Below are positions 31,975 to 40,671 of a stretch of 64,000 bases of DNA, piece after piece. Position numbers and translations under genes: made by a program. The notes under the pieces were generated by a model. That model was not told the origin of the DNA. It did no database searches and saw only the letters and a list, made by a program, of their open reading frames with translations. Source of the DNA: Variovorax sp. (GTDB lineage: Bacteria > Pseudomonadota > Gammaproteobacteria > Burkholderiales > Burkholderiaceae_C); NCBI GenBank assembly GCA_017744285.1, contig JAGIBP010000009.1, positions 1-64,000 on the forward strand, read 5' to 3'. The first letter of the stretch is position 1. The number at the start of each line of letters is the position of its first letter.

Positions 31975-33804
31975 TTGCAGAGAACCAACATTGCCAACCC
32001 GGCCTATTTCCACAAGGTCGTCGATTGCCAGTACGCCTGTCCCGCGCACACCCCCGTCCCCGAATACATCCGGTTGATCGCGCAGCGCCGCTATGGCGAC
32101 GCCTACATGATCAACTGGGTCTCCAACGTCTTTCCCGGCATCCTCGGGCGCACCTGCGACCGGCCCTGCGAGCCGGCCTGCCGCCGCGGGCGCGTCGAGG
32201 AAAGCAACGCCCAGGATCCCGAGCCGGTCGCCATCTGCCGCCTCAAGCGCGTGGCGGCCGACATGAAGGAGGACGTGCGTGCACGCATGCCAAAGGTCGA
32301 GCCGCGCAACGGCAAGCGCGTGGCGTGCGTGGGCGCGGGCCCGGCCTCGCTCACGGTCGCGCGCGATCTCGCGCCGCTCGGCTACGAGGTCACGGTGTTC
32401 GACGGCGAGCCCAAGGCGGGCGGCTTCATCCGCACGCAGATCCCGCGCTTTCGCCTGCCCGAATCGGTGATCGACGAGGAAACCGGCTACATCCTCGACC
32501 TCGGCGTGAAGTTCCGCGGCGGCGAACGCATCGACTCCATGAAGGCGCTGATGGACGAGGGCTGGGACGCGATCTTCGTCGGCTGCGGCGCGCCGCGCGG
32601 GCGCGACCTCGACGTGCCGGGGCGCCAGGAGGCGGCGGCCTCGATCCACATCGGCATCGACTGGCTGGCCTCGGTGTCGTTCGGCCACATCACGCGCATT
32701 GGCCAGCGCGTGATCGTGCTCGGCGGCGGCAACACCGCGATGGACTGCTGCCGCTCCGCGCGCCGCCTGGGCGGCACCGACGTGAAGGTGATCGTGCGCA
32801 GCGGCTTCGACGAGATGAAGGCCTCGCCCTGGGAGAAGGAAGACGCGCAGCACGAAGGCATCCCGATCATCAACTTCCACGTGCCCAAGGAATTCGTGCA
32901 CGAGAACGGCAAGCTCGTCGGCATGCGCTTCGAGATCGTGCGCGCCGAATACGACGCGGAAGGCCGCCGCAAGCTGGTGCCCACCGGCGAGGACGACGCC
33001 TTCTTCGAATGCGACGAGGTGCTGGTCGCGGTGGGGCAGGAGAACGCCTTTCCGTGGATCGAGCGCGACTGCGGCATCGAGTTCGACAAGTGGGGCCTGC
33101 CCAGGCTCGACCGGAGTAGCCTGCAATCGACCGTGCCGCGCGTCTTCTTCGGCGGCGATGCGGCCTTCGGGCCCAAGAACATCATCGAGGCGGTCGCGCA
33201 TGGGCACGAGGCCGCGGTGTCGATCGACAAGCTGCTGCACGGCGAGCCCGTCACGCATCGCCCCGCGCCGATGACCAACCTGGTCTCGCAGAAGATGGGC
33301 ATCCACGAGTGGAGCTACGACAACGACACCTCGAACGACCTGCGCTACCGGGTGCCGTGGGAGAAGGCCGAAAGGGCGCTCGCGAGCATCCGCGTCGAGG
33401 TGGAACTGGGCTTCGACGCGGCCACGGCCTTCAAGGAGGCGCAGCGCTGCCTGAACTGCGACGTGCAGACTGTGTTCACCGAGGCGGCCTGCATCGAGTG
33501 CGATGCCTGCGTCGACATCTGCCCGATGGACTGCATCACCTTCACCGCCAACGGCGAAGAGGCCGAACTGCGCACGCGATTGAAGGCCCCGGCGCTCAAC
33601 CTCGCGCAGGACCTGTACGTGTCCGGCGGGCTCAAGACCGGCCGCGTGATGGTCAAGGACGAGGACGTCTGCCTGCATTGCGGCCTGTGCGCCGAGCGTT
33701 GCCCGACCGGTGCGTGGGACATGCAGAAGTTCCTGCTCAAGACCACGCCGGCCGGCCCGGGGGCGCGCGAGAAGCGCGTGGCGCCGCAGGGAGTCCCCGC
33801 ATGA
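31975..33804 (+). CDS. korC: GltD-like FAD/NADPH oxidoreductase with C-terminal 2[4Fe-4S] ferredoxin domain
   Basis: The 609-residue protein starts with the iron-sulfur region of glutamate synthase small-subunit-like proteins (CQYACPAHTPVPEYI, CDRPCEPACRRG). It then has an FAD site (GAGPASLTVARDLA) and an NADPH site (VLGGGNTAMDCC). A bacterial ferredoxin module follows at about 505-580 (CIECDACVDICPMDC and CLHCGLCAERCP). It should move electrons between NADP(H) and the iron-sulfur chain of the adjacent 2-oxoacid oxidoreductase. The start is an unusual TTG, supported by AAGGAGA 5 bases upstream and by homology. It overlaps the next gene by four bases. The symbol follows the Azoarcus three-subunit enzyme and is tentative. 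Confidence 0.85.
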   Translation: MQRTNIANPAYFHKVVDCQYACPAHTPVPEYIRLIAQRRYGDAYMINWVSNVFPGILGRTCDRPCEPACRRGRVEESNAQDPEPVAICRLKRVAADMKEDVRARMPKVEPRNGKRVACVGAGPASLTVARDLAPLGYEVTVFDGEPKAGGFIRTQIPRFRLPESVIDEETGYILDLGVKFRGGERIDSMKALMDEGWDAIFVGCGAPRGRDLDVPGRQEAAASIHIGIDWLASVSFGHITRIGQRVIVLGGGNTAMDCCRSARRLGGTDVKVIVRSGFDEMKASPWEKEDAQHEGIPIINFHVPKEFVHENGKLVGMRFEIVRAEYDAEGRRKLVPTGEDDAFFECDEVLVAVGQENAFPWIERDCGIEFDKWGLPRLDRSSLQSTVPRVFFGGDAAFGPKNIIEAVAHGHEAAVSIDKLLHGEPVTHRPAPMTNLVSQKMGIHEWSYDNDTSNDLRYRVPWEKAERALASIRVEVELGFDAATAFKEAQRCLNCDVQTVFTEAACIECDACVDICPMDCITFTANGEEAELRTRLKAPALNLAQDLYVSGGLKTGRVMVKDEDVCLHCGLCAERCPTGAWDMQKFLLKTTPAGPGAREKRVAPQGVPA

Positions 33805-35645
33805 GCGCGACGCTTCCACCCCAGGGCATCGTCCGGCAGATCGAGGCCGTCAACGATTTCGTCATCAAGTTCGCCAACGTCAACGGCTCGGGTTCGGCCT
33901 CGGCCAACGAACTCTTCGCCAAGGCGATCCTGCGCATGGGCGTGCCGGTGAGCCCGCGCAACATCTTCCCGAGCAACATCCAGGGCCTGCCGACCTGGTA
34001 CGAGGTGCGCGTGACCGAAGCGGGCCATCTCGGGCGGCGCGGCGGCACCGACATGATGGTCGCGATGAATCCGCAGACCTGGGATGCCGATGTGGCCGAG
34101 TTGGAGCCCGGCGGCTATCTGTTCTACGACAGCACGCGCGCCCTGCCGCCCTCGAAGTTCCGCGACGACATCCGCGTGATCGGCATGCCGCTCACCGAGA
34201 TCTGCAATGCGGTCTACCAGGACCCGCGCCAGCGGCAGCTGTTCAAGAACATCGTCTACGTGGGCGCGCTCGCGATCCTGCTGGGCATCGACCCCGAAGT
34301 GGTCGAGAAGCTCTTCGGCGAACAGTACAAGGGCAAGGAACGGCTGCTGGCCTCCAACGTGCAGGCCCTGCACCTGGGCTGCGACTTTGCGCGCGAACAC
34401 CTGCGCGAGCCGATCGGCCTGCAGGTGCGGCGCGCCGACCGCGTGGGCAACAAGATCTTCGTGGACGGCAACAGCGCGGCCGCGCTCGGCTGCGTGTACG
34501 GCGGCGCCACGGTGGCGGCGTGGTATCCGATCACGCCGTCGTCGTCAGTCGCCGAGGCCTTCCAGAAGTACTGCGCCAAGTTCCGCGTCGATCCGGCCAC
34601 GGGGCAGCAGCGCTTCGCGATCGTGCAGGCGGAGGACGAGATCGCCTCCATCGGCGTGGTGGTGGGCGCGGGCTGGAACGGCGCGCGCGCCTTCACCGCC
34701 ACCTCGGGGCCGGGCATCTCGCTGATGAGCGAGTTCATCGGGCTGGCGTACTTCGCGGAGATCCCGGTCACGCTCATCAACGTGCAGCGCGGCGGCCCTT
34801 CCACCGGCATGCCCACGCGCACGCAGCAGGCCGACATCCTGGCGTGCGCGTATGCGTCTCATGGCGACACCAAGCACGTGCTGCTCTTTCCCGAAGATCC
34901 GCACGAATGCTTCGAGCATGCGGCGGCCGCGCTCGACCTCGCCGACCGGCTGCAGACGCCGGTGTTCGTGATGACCGACCTCGACATCGGCATGAACCAG
35001 CGCCTGTGCGCGCCCTTCGCGTGGGACGACAGCCGCGCCTACGACCGCGGCAAGGTCATGACCGCCGAGGAACTGGAGGCCGGCCGCGACTTCGGCCGCT
35101 ACAAGGACGTGGACGGCGACGGCATCCCCTGGCGCACGCTGCCGGGCACGCACCCGACCAAGGGCAGCTTCTTCACGCGCGGCACCACGCGCGACGCCTA
35201 TGCGCGCTATTCGGAGCGCGGCCCCGACTACGTCTACAACATGGAGCGGCTGCTGCGCAAGTTCCGCACCGCGGCCACGCTGGTGCCGCAGCCGGTGGTG
35301 CGCCTCGCGGCCGAGAAGACGCCGCTGGGCGTGATCTATTTCGGATCGACCAGCCCGGCCATGCACGAAGCGCTGGAGGCCCTGCAGGCGCGCGGCATCC
35401 AACTCGACGCGATGCGGCTGCGCGCCTTCCCGTTTCCGGACAGCGTCGCGCGCTTCCTCGCGCAGCACGAGAAGGTGTTCGTGGTCGAACAGAACCGCGA
35501 CGCGCAGATGCACACGCTGCTGGTGAACGAACTCGACGTCGACCCGGCGCGGCTCGTGCGCGTGCTGCACTTCGACGGCACGCCGATCACGGCGCGCTTC
35601 ATCACCGAGACGATTTCCGAGCGCGTGAACAAGGAGCGTGCATGA
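33801..35645 (+). CDS. korA: 2-oxoacid:ferredoxin oxidoreductase, fused gamma-alpha subunit
   Basis: The 614-residue protein joins a gamma domain (about 15-195, NVNGSGSASANELFAKAI) to an alpha domain (about 210-600, with GNSAAALGCVYGG and the pyruvate:ferredoxin oxidoreductase core ITPSSSVAEAF...TSGPGISLMSE). With KorB it oxidatively decarboxylates a 2-oxoacid to the acyl-CoA; 2-oxoglutarate is the likeliest substrate given its KorA/KorB type. Both overlaps (ATGA with the preceding and the next gene) show a tightly coupled operon. Such enzymes are typically oxygen-sensitive, though aerobic versions exist. Confidence 0.88.
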   Translation: MSATLPPQGIVRQIEAVNDFVIKFANVNGSGSASANELFAKAILRMGVPVSPRNIFPSNIQGLPTWYEVRVTEAGHLGRRGGTDMMVAMNPQTWDADVAELEPGGYLFYDSTRALPPSKFRDDIRVIGMPLTEICNAVYQDPRQRQLFKNIVYVGALAILLGIDPEVVEKLFGEQYKGKERLLASNVQALHLGCDFAREHLREPIGLQVRRADRVGNKIFVDGNSAAALGCVYGGATVAAWYPITPSSSVAEAFQKYCAKFRVDPATGQQRFAIVQAEDEIASIGVVVGAGWNGARAFTATSGPGISLMSEFIGLAYFAEIPVTLINVQRGGPSTGMPTRTQQADILACAYASHGDTKHVLLFPEDPHECFEHAAAALDLADRLQTPVFVMTDLDIGMNQRLCAPFAWDDSRAYDRGKVMTAEELEAGRDFGRYKDVDGDGIPWRTLPGTHPTKGSFFTRGTTRDAYARYSERGPDYVYNMERLLRKFRTAATLVPQPVVRLAAEKTPLGVIYFGSTSPAMHEALEALQARGIQLDAMRLRAFPFPDSVARFLAQHEKVFVVEQNRDAQMHTLLVNELDVDPARLVRVLHFDGTPITARFITETISERVNKERA

Positions 35646-36697
35646 CCTACATCGCCAAGCCGAAGCTGCGCCACCCCACGCTGGCCACCAACCAGGTGGG
35701 CTACACGCGGCGCGACTACGAGGGCAAGATCTCCACGCTGTGCGCGGGTTGTGGGCACGACTCGATCTCGGCCTCGATCATCGAGGCCTGCTGGCAGCTC
35801 GACATCGAGCCGCACCGCGTCGCCAAGCTCTCGGGCATCGGCTGCAGCTCGAAGACGCCCGATTACTTCCTCGGCGCCTCGCACGGCTTCAACACCGTGC
35901 ACGGCCGCATGCCCAGCGTGCTGACCGGCGCCAACCTCGCGAATCGCAGCCTGCTGTACCTCGGCGTCTCGGGCGATGGCGATTCGGCCTCCATCGGCCT
36001 CGGCCAGTTCGCGCACGCGATGCGGCGCGGAGTGCGCATGGCCTACATCGTGGAGAACAACGGCGTCTATGGCCTCACCAAGGGCCAGTTCTCCGCCACC
36101 GCGGACCAGGGCTCGAAGAGCAAGAAGGGCGTGGTCAACACCGACAGCCCGGTCGATCTCGCGGCGATGGCGCTGCAGCTCGGCGCCACCTACGTCGGGC
36201 GCGGCTTCTCGGGCAACAAGGCGCAGCTGGTGCCGCTGATCAAGGGCGCGATCAGCCATGGCGGCGCGGCGTTCATCGACGTCATCAGCCCGTGCGTGGC
36301 CTTCAACAACCACCCCGGCAGCACCAAGAGCTACGACTACGTGCGCGAGCACAACGAGGCGGTGAGCCGCATCGACTTCATCAGCGGCCGCGACGAGATC
36401 CTCGTCGACATGGCGCCGGGCGAGGTGATGGACGTGCGCCAGCACGACGGCAGCCTGCTGCGCCTGCGCAGCCTGCACCCGGACTACAACCCGGCCGACC
36501 GCTACGCCGCCATGGCGCACATGCAGCGGCACCAGGAAATGGGCGAGATCGTGACCGGGCTGCTCTACGTCGACCCGCTGGCGACCGACCTGCACACTGC
36601 GCTCAACACCGTCGAGCGGCCGCTCAACGCGCTCGGGCCGGCCGAGCTTTGCCCCGGCGCGCAGGCGCTGGAGCGGCTCAACGCCACCTTGCGTTAA
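35642..36697 (+). CDS. korB: 2-oxoacid:ferredoxin oxidoreductase beta subunit
   Basis: The 351-residue subunit binds thiamine pyrophosphate and a [4Fe-4S] cluster: CAGCGHD (Cys34, Cys37), a third cysteine in GIGCSSK, and the TPP motif GDGDSASIGLGQ...NNGVYGLTKGQ. The motif FNTVHGRMPSVLTGA is typical of KorB-type beta subunits. The start overlaps the korA stop. It completes a korC-korA-korB unit; no CoA-transferase or anaerobic aromatic genes are nearby, so its physiological role is uncertain. Confidence 0.88.
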   Translation: MTYIAKPKLRHPTLATNQVGYTRRDYEGKISTLCAGCGHDSISASIIEACWQLDIEPHRVAKLSGIGCSSKTPDYFLGASHGFNTVHGRMPSVLTGANLANRSLLYLGVSGDGDSASIGLGQFAHAMRRGVRMAYIVENNGVYGLTKGQFSATADQGSKSKKGVVNTDSPVDLAAMALQLGATYVGRGFSGNKAQLVPLIKGAISHGGAAFIDVISPCVAFNNHPGSTKSYDYVREHNEAVSRIDFISGRDEILVDMAPGEVMDVRQHDGSLLRLRSLHPDYNPADRYAAMAHMQRHQEMGEIVTGLLYVDPLATDLHTALNTVERPLNALGPAELCPGAQALERLNATLR

Positions 36698-36745
36698 GCG
36701 CGGGGCGGCCGCACCATAGGGCGATTCCGTTTGGAGGAGCGGCTC

Positions 36746-37183
36746 ATGGCTGAACGTACCGTTTTCCAGTCCATCTCGCGCAAGCACGTCACCAGCCTCG
36801 CGCCGCAGGCGACGGTGCGCGATGCCGCCTGCGTGATGACGAGGGCCAATTGCGGCAGCGTCCTCATCATGGAGCCGCCCGACAGCCTGCTGGGCATCCT
36901 CACCGAGCGCGACCTGATGACGCGCGTGCTCGCACGCGGCCTCGATCCCGACGCCACCGCCGTGCGGGCCGTGATGACGCCCAATCCGATCTGTGTCGCG
37001 CCGGAAACATTGGTATCCGATGCCGTCGTGCTGATGCTGGAGCGCGGCTTCCGGCATCTCCCGCTGGTGTCGGGCAAGAAGATCCTTGGCGTGTTCTCGG
37101 TGCGCGATGCGCTGCCGCGCGAGCTTGGCGCGGCGCTCAGCCAGACGGAGTTCAACGAGCAGGTGAACGACGTGCTGGGCTGA
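36746..37183 (+). CDS. CBS-domain pair protein
   Basis: The 145-residue protein consists of two CBS repeats (about 5-65, SRKHVTSLAPQATVRDAAC; and 75-135, VMTPNPICVAPETLVSDAV) and a short tail. It is likely an adenine-nucleotide or stress sensor acting in trans. The ATG has GGAGGAG 6 bases upstream, which excludes the earlier track start. It lies 48 bases after korB on the same strand, so it could be cotranscribed and sense energy charge for the oxidoreductase. It is convergent with the alpha/beta hydrolase gene. Confidence 0.85.
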   Translation: MAERTVFQSISRKHVTSLAPQATVRDAACVMTRANCGSVLIMEPPDSLLGILTERDLMTRVLARGLDPDATAVRAVMTPNPICVAPETLVSDAVVLMLERGFRHLPLVSGKKILGVFSVRDALPRELGAALSQTEFNEQVNDVLG

Positions 37184-37196
37184 GGCCCCGCCGTGT

Positions 37197-38030
37197 TCAG
37201 CGAACGCCGTCGAGAAAGCGTTCGAACAGCGCGACGGTCTCCGGCGAAGTCATGCCGCGATGGCTGGCGCATTGCGCGGCCGGCATCAGGGCCTGCACGC
37301 CGGCGAGGTACTCGAACAGCATGTCGTCCGCCGCGCAGGTGACGAGCGTGGGCACGCGCACCAGCGGCAGCCGGGCGCGCTTGTCGTACGCGAGCGCCGC
37401 CTGGTAGGGGATGTGGAAGGTGCGCGCGGCCTTCAGCACCTCGACCACCTTGTCATGCAGCGCGTCGGCATCGGGCAGGCCGGTCGGGCGCCGATGCGCC
37501 GCGTCCTTGCGGTACCACGGCCAGAACAGGTAGGCGTCGCGAACGAAGGTCCAGAGCAGGTGGAACTGGCTGCCGTTCTGGTCGATGGCGACGCGCGGCA
37601 CGTAGCGCGCGAGCATCTCCGCCTGCTCCTCGTCGCCGTAGAGCCCGATGCCGTCGACGATCAGCGAGCGCACGCGCCCCGGATGCCCGATGGCGAGTTC
37701 GCACGCGATGTTGGCCCCGGTGTGGGTGCCGTAGAGGTCGAAGCGCTCGATGCCCAGGGCCTCCAGCGCGCGCCGGTGCGCGTCCGCGAAGTAGGCGACC
37801 TCGGTCTGCCCCTCTGCGGGCGCCGATGAGTCCCCGTTGCCGAGCGTGTCGGGCGCGATCACGTGCCGGTGCGCGCCGAGCGCACGCAAGAGCGGCTCCA
37901 GCGCCTTGGCCGACCCGGGCGAGGCATGCAGCAGCACCAGCGGCGCGCGGCCCGCGGCCGGCGTGCCGGCCTCGCGGTAGTGGACCTGGCCTTCGGCGAC
38001 ATCGACGAAGCCGCGGCGCACCTTCGTCAT
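37197..38030 (-). CDS. Alpha/beta-hydrolase fold protein with His at the nucleophile position
   Basis: The 277-residue protein has the alpha/beta hydrolase layout: oxyanion strand LVLLHASPGS (about 31-40), PDTLGNGDS, a nucleophile elbow, a cap domain rich in aromatic residues (LLWTFVRDAYLFWPWYRKD), and a C-terminal catalytic-His-like SHRGM. The elbow, normally GxSxG, reads GTHTG, placing His103 where Ser, Asp or Cys is expected. The product may therefore not be an ordinary esterase. It is the last gene of the leftward operon, beginning 5 bases after the acyl-CoA dehydrogenase stop. The start was set at MTKVRRGF, inside the track ORF. Confidence 0.82.
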   Translation of the reverse strand: MTKVRRGFVDVAEGQVHYREAGTPAAGRAPLVLLHASPGSAKALEPLLRALGAHRHVIAPDTLGNGDSSAPAEGQTEVAYFADAHRRALEALGIERFDLYGTHTGANIACELAIGHPGRVRSLIVDGIGLYGDEEQAEMLARYVPRVAIDQNGSQFHLLWTFVRDAYLFWPWYRKDAAHRRPTGLPDADALHDKVVEVLKAARTFHIPYQAALAYDKRARLPLVRVPTLVTCAADDMLFEYLAGVQALMPAAQCASHRGMTSPETVALFERFLDGVR

Positions 38031-38035
38031 GGCGC

Positions 38036-39184
38036 TCACAACCCCATCTCCCGCGCGATGAGGTTGCGCTGCAGTTCGCTGCTGCCTTCGCCGAAGGTGT
38101 AGAGCCCGGCGTCGCGCCACATGCGTTGCATGTCGCTCTCCATCGCGTAGCCGGCGCTCGCCATGATCTGCAGGCCATTGCGCGTGACGTACTGGAAGGT
38201 CTCGGTGGCCGCCAGCTTGGTCTGTGCCGCTTCGAGCCGGCACGGGCGGCCGGTGGCGATCAGCCAGGCAAGCTGGTAGAGAGACAGGCGCGCCAGGTTG
38301 ACGCGCACCTGCATGTCGGCCAGCTTGTGCTGGACCGCCTGGAACGAGCCGATCGCCTGCCCGAACTGCCGCCGCTCCTTGGCGTGCGCGAGCGCCACGT
38401 CGACCGCGCGCTGGGCCTGGCCGACCGCATTGGCCGCCTGGCCGGCGCGGCTGTAGTGCAGCGTCGACATCGTGTGCCGGAAGCCTTGCCCGACCTCGCC
38501 CATGACCGCGGCGTCGCCGACCTCGACGTCGTCGAAGCCGATGTCGTAGGAGGGCATGCAGTGGTGGCCGACCTTGTCGAGCCCGGTCATCGAGATGCCG
38601 GGCGTGGCGCGCGGCACGAGCAGCATGGTCACGCCCTTGGAACCCTTGCTGCCCGGCTCGGTGCGGCAGGGCACGACGAGGTAGTCCGCCGCATCGGCGT
38701 TGCTGATCCAGGTCTTGCGCCCGTTGATGCGCCAGCCGCCGCCATCGAGGCGCCGCGCGCTGGTGGTGATGGCGCCGGCGTCGGTGCCGGCCGTGGATTC
38801 GGTGAGCGCGAGCGCGAAGCGCGCGCGGCCTTCCATGAGGCGCGGCAGGATCTCGCGCTTCTGCGCTTCGGTGCCATAGTTCAGGAGCGACATGGCGCCG
38901 AAGCCCACGGTGGTGCCGAAAAGCGTGGCCGCGATGCCGGCGTGCCAGGCCAGCCGCTCGTTGACCAGGGCCGCGCTGCGCCAGTCCTTGCCGAGTCCGC
39001 CGTAGGCCTCGGGAATGGCCAGGGCGAGCAGGCCGAGCTCGCCCATGCGCGGCAGCAGGTGCCAGGGCGTCTCGTGCGCGAGGTCGGCGCGGCGCAGCGC
39101 CTCGGGCGGGAATTCGCGCGCCATCATGCGGTCGATCGAGTCGAGCAGCGCGCGGTCTTCTTCGGGGATGTCGAAATCAATCAT
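38036..39184 (-). CDS. Acyl-CoA dehydrogenase
   Basis: The 382-residue flavoenzyme has the standard three-domain fold: an N-terminal helical domain (LGLLALAIPEAYGGLGKDW), a middle beta domain (ALTESTAGTDAGAI; TWISNADAADYLVV), and a C-terminal helical domain (ERRQFGQAIGSFQAVQHKLADM). The expected catalytic glutamate is in the FGEGSSELQ segment near the end. It should introduce a 2,3 double bond in the acyl-CoA made by the ligase encoded just upstream. It lies 14 bases after the ligase gene in the same leftward operon. Confidence 0.92.
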   Translation of the reverse strand: MIDFDIPEEDRALLDSIDRMMAREFPPEALRRADLAHETPWHLLPRMGELGLLALAIPEAYGGLGKDWRSAALVNERLAWHAGIAATLFGTTVGFGAMSLLNYGTEAQKREILPRLMEGRARFALALTESTAGTDAGAITTSARRLDGGGWRINGRKTWISNADAADYLVVPCRTEPGSKGSKGVTMLLVPRATPGISMTGLDKVGHHCMPSYDIGFDDVEVGDAAVMGEVGQGFRHTMSTLHYSRAGQAANAVGQAQRAVDVALAHAKERRQFGQAIGSFQAVQHKLADMQVRVNLARLSLYQLAWLIATGRPCRLEAAQTKLAATETFQYVTRNGLQIMASAGYAMESDMQRMWRDAGLYTFGEGSSELQRNLIAREMGL

Positions 39185-39198
39185 TCGTCGATCGGGAG

Positions 39199-40671
39199 TT
39201 ACAGCGGGTCGAGCCGCGCGACCAGCTCGGTCTTCACGACCTTGCCCAGCGAATTGCGCGGCAGTTCGTCGACGAGGAAGACCCGGCGCGGCACCTTGTA
39301 CGGCGCGAGCGCCTGGCGGCACAGTGCGACGAGTTCGGCTTCCTCGACCTCGCCCTTGCGGATCACGAAGGCCGCGACTTCCTCGTTGAACTCGCGCGAG
39401 GGCCAGCCGACCGCGGCGGCTTCGAGCACGGCCGGGTGGTCCATCAGCACGGCCTCGATTTCCTGCGGGTAGATGTTGACGCCGCCGCGGATGATCATGT
39501 CCTTCGAGCGGCCCTTGAGGAACAGGTAGCCCTCGTCGTTCAGCGCGCCGAGGTCGCCCGGGTAGAACCAGCCGTCGCGGAAAGCCTCCTTGCTGGCCTC
39601 GGGGTCGCCGTGGAAGCCCTCGGCCACCGAGGCGCTGCGGTAGCGGATGCGGCCCGTGTCGCCCGTGGCGACAGGGCGGTGCGCCTCGTCGACCACCTGC
39701 ACCTCGACGCCGAAGGCCGGTCGGCCGACCGAGTCGCCGTGGCGCAGCTGGTCTTCGGGCGTGAGCACGGTCACGCCGCCGCCTTCGGTCGAGGCGTAGT
39801 ACTCGACGAAGTTGGGGCAGATCGTCTCGCGGATCTGCACCCGCTCCTCGCGCGTGAGCGCCGAGCCCGAGGAGATCAGCGACTTCATGCCGCGCAGCGG
39901 CGCGAGGGTGGCCGCGTCGCAGGCCAGCAGGCGGCGCAGCAGCGTCGGCACGAGGAACAGGAGGCTGCCTTGCGTGCGCCCGATCTCGGCGGCCAACTCT
40001 TCCGGCGTGTAGGGCGGCGGGCACAGCACCACGGTGCCGCCCGCGTAGAGGGTGGAGAGCGTGAAGGTGCGTCCGCCGCCGAAGTACAGCGGCGTGGCGT
40101 TCACGTAGCGCTCGCGGCTGCCGAAGCCGAGGTCCGCCCACTGCGTGTAGAAGCGGCTCACCAGCCGCTGGTGCGAGAGCATCGGCCCCTTGGGCCGCCC
40201 GGTGGTGCCGGACGACAGCGACATCACGAGCCCGCGATCGCCGTCAGGGAAGGGCACACGAGGCTCGGCGCGCGCCACTTCGGCGAGCCAGCCGGGCCCG
40301 ACGTCGACGCAGGGCACGCCCTCGAAGGCGGCCCCCGGTTCGACCATCACCAGCGCGGCGCCGAAGTGCTCGGCAACGCGCTGCTTCTCGAAAGGTTTCC
40401 AGCGGCAGTCCACCGGCAGCAGCACGCCGCCGGCGCGCGCCACGGCATAGAGCATCAGCACGTGCTCGATCGAATCGGCCAAAGCGATGCCGATCACCGC
40501 ACCGGATTCCAGCCCGCGCCCTTGCAGCCACGCGGCGCGGCGGGTGATCTCGGCGTCGAGCGTGCGGTAGTCCAGCGTGCGCGCGCCATGGACGAGCGCG
40601 GGCTGCGTGGGCCGCTGGCGGCCGTGCAGCGCGATCTGCGCGGCGATATTGGGAATGCGCGGGCTCGTCAC
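39199..40671 (-). CDS. AMP-forming acyl-CoA ligase
   Basis: The 490-residue ANL ligase carries the P-loop SLSSGTTGRPKG (about 160-171), the adenine-binding EYYASTEGGG, the hinge FLKGRSKDMIIRGGVNIYPQ and the catalytic Lys in RNSLGKVVKTEL. It activates an unidentified carboxylic acid to its CoA thioester. The start is GTG, whose GTGA overlaps the stop of the amidohydrolase gene, so the two are translationally coupled. It feeds the acyl-CoA dehydrogenase encoded downstream. Confidence 0.9.
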   Translation of the reverse strand: MTSPRIPNIAAQIALHGRQRPTQPALVHGARTLDYRTLDAEITRRAAWLQGRGLESGAVIGIALADSIEHVLMLYAVARAGGVLLPVDCRWKPFEKQRVAEHFGAALVMVEPGAAFEGVPCVDVGPGWLAEVARAEPRVPFPDGDRGLVMSLSSGTTGRPKGPMLSHQRLVSRFYTQWADLGFGSRERYVNATPLYFGGGRTFTLSTLYAGGTVVLCPPPYTPEELAAEIGRTQGSLLFLVPTLLRRLLACDAATLAPLRGMKSLISSGSALTREERVQIRETICPNFVEYYASTEGGGVTVLTPEDQLRHGDSVGRPAFGVEVQVVDEAHRPVATGDTGRIRYRSASVAEGFHGDPEASKEAFRDGWFYPGDLGALNDEGYLFLKGRSKDMIIRGGVNIYPQEIEAVLMDHPAVLEAAAVGWPSREFNEEVAAFVIRKGEVEEAELVALCRQALAPYKVPRRVFLVDELPRNSLGKVVKTELVARLDPL

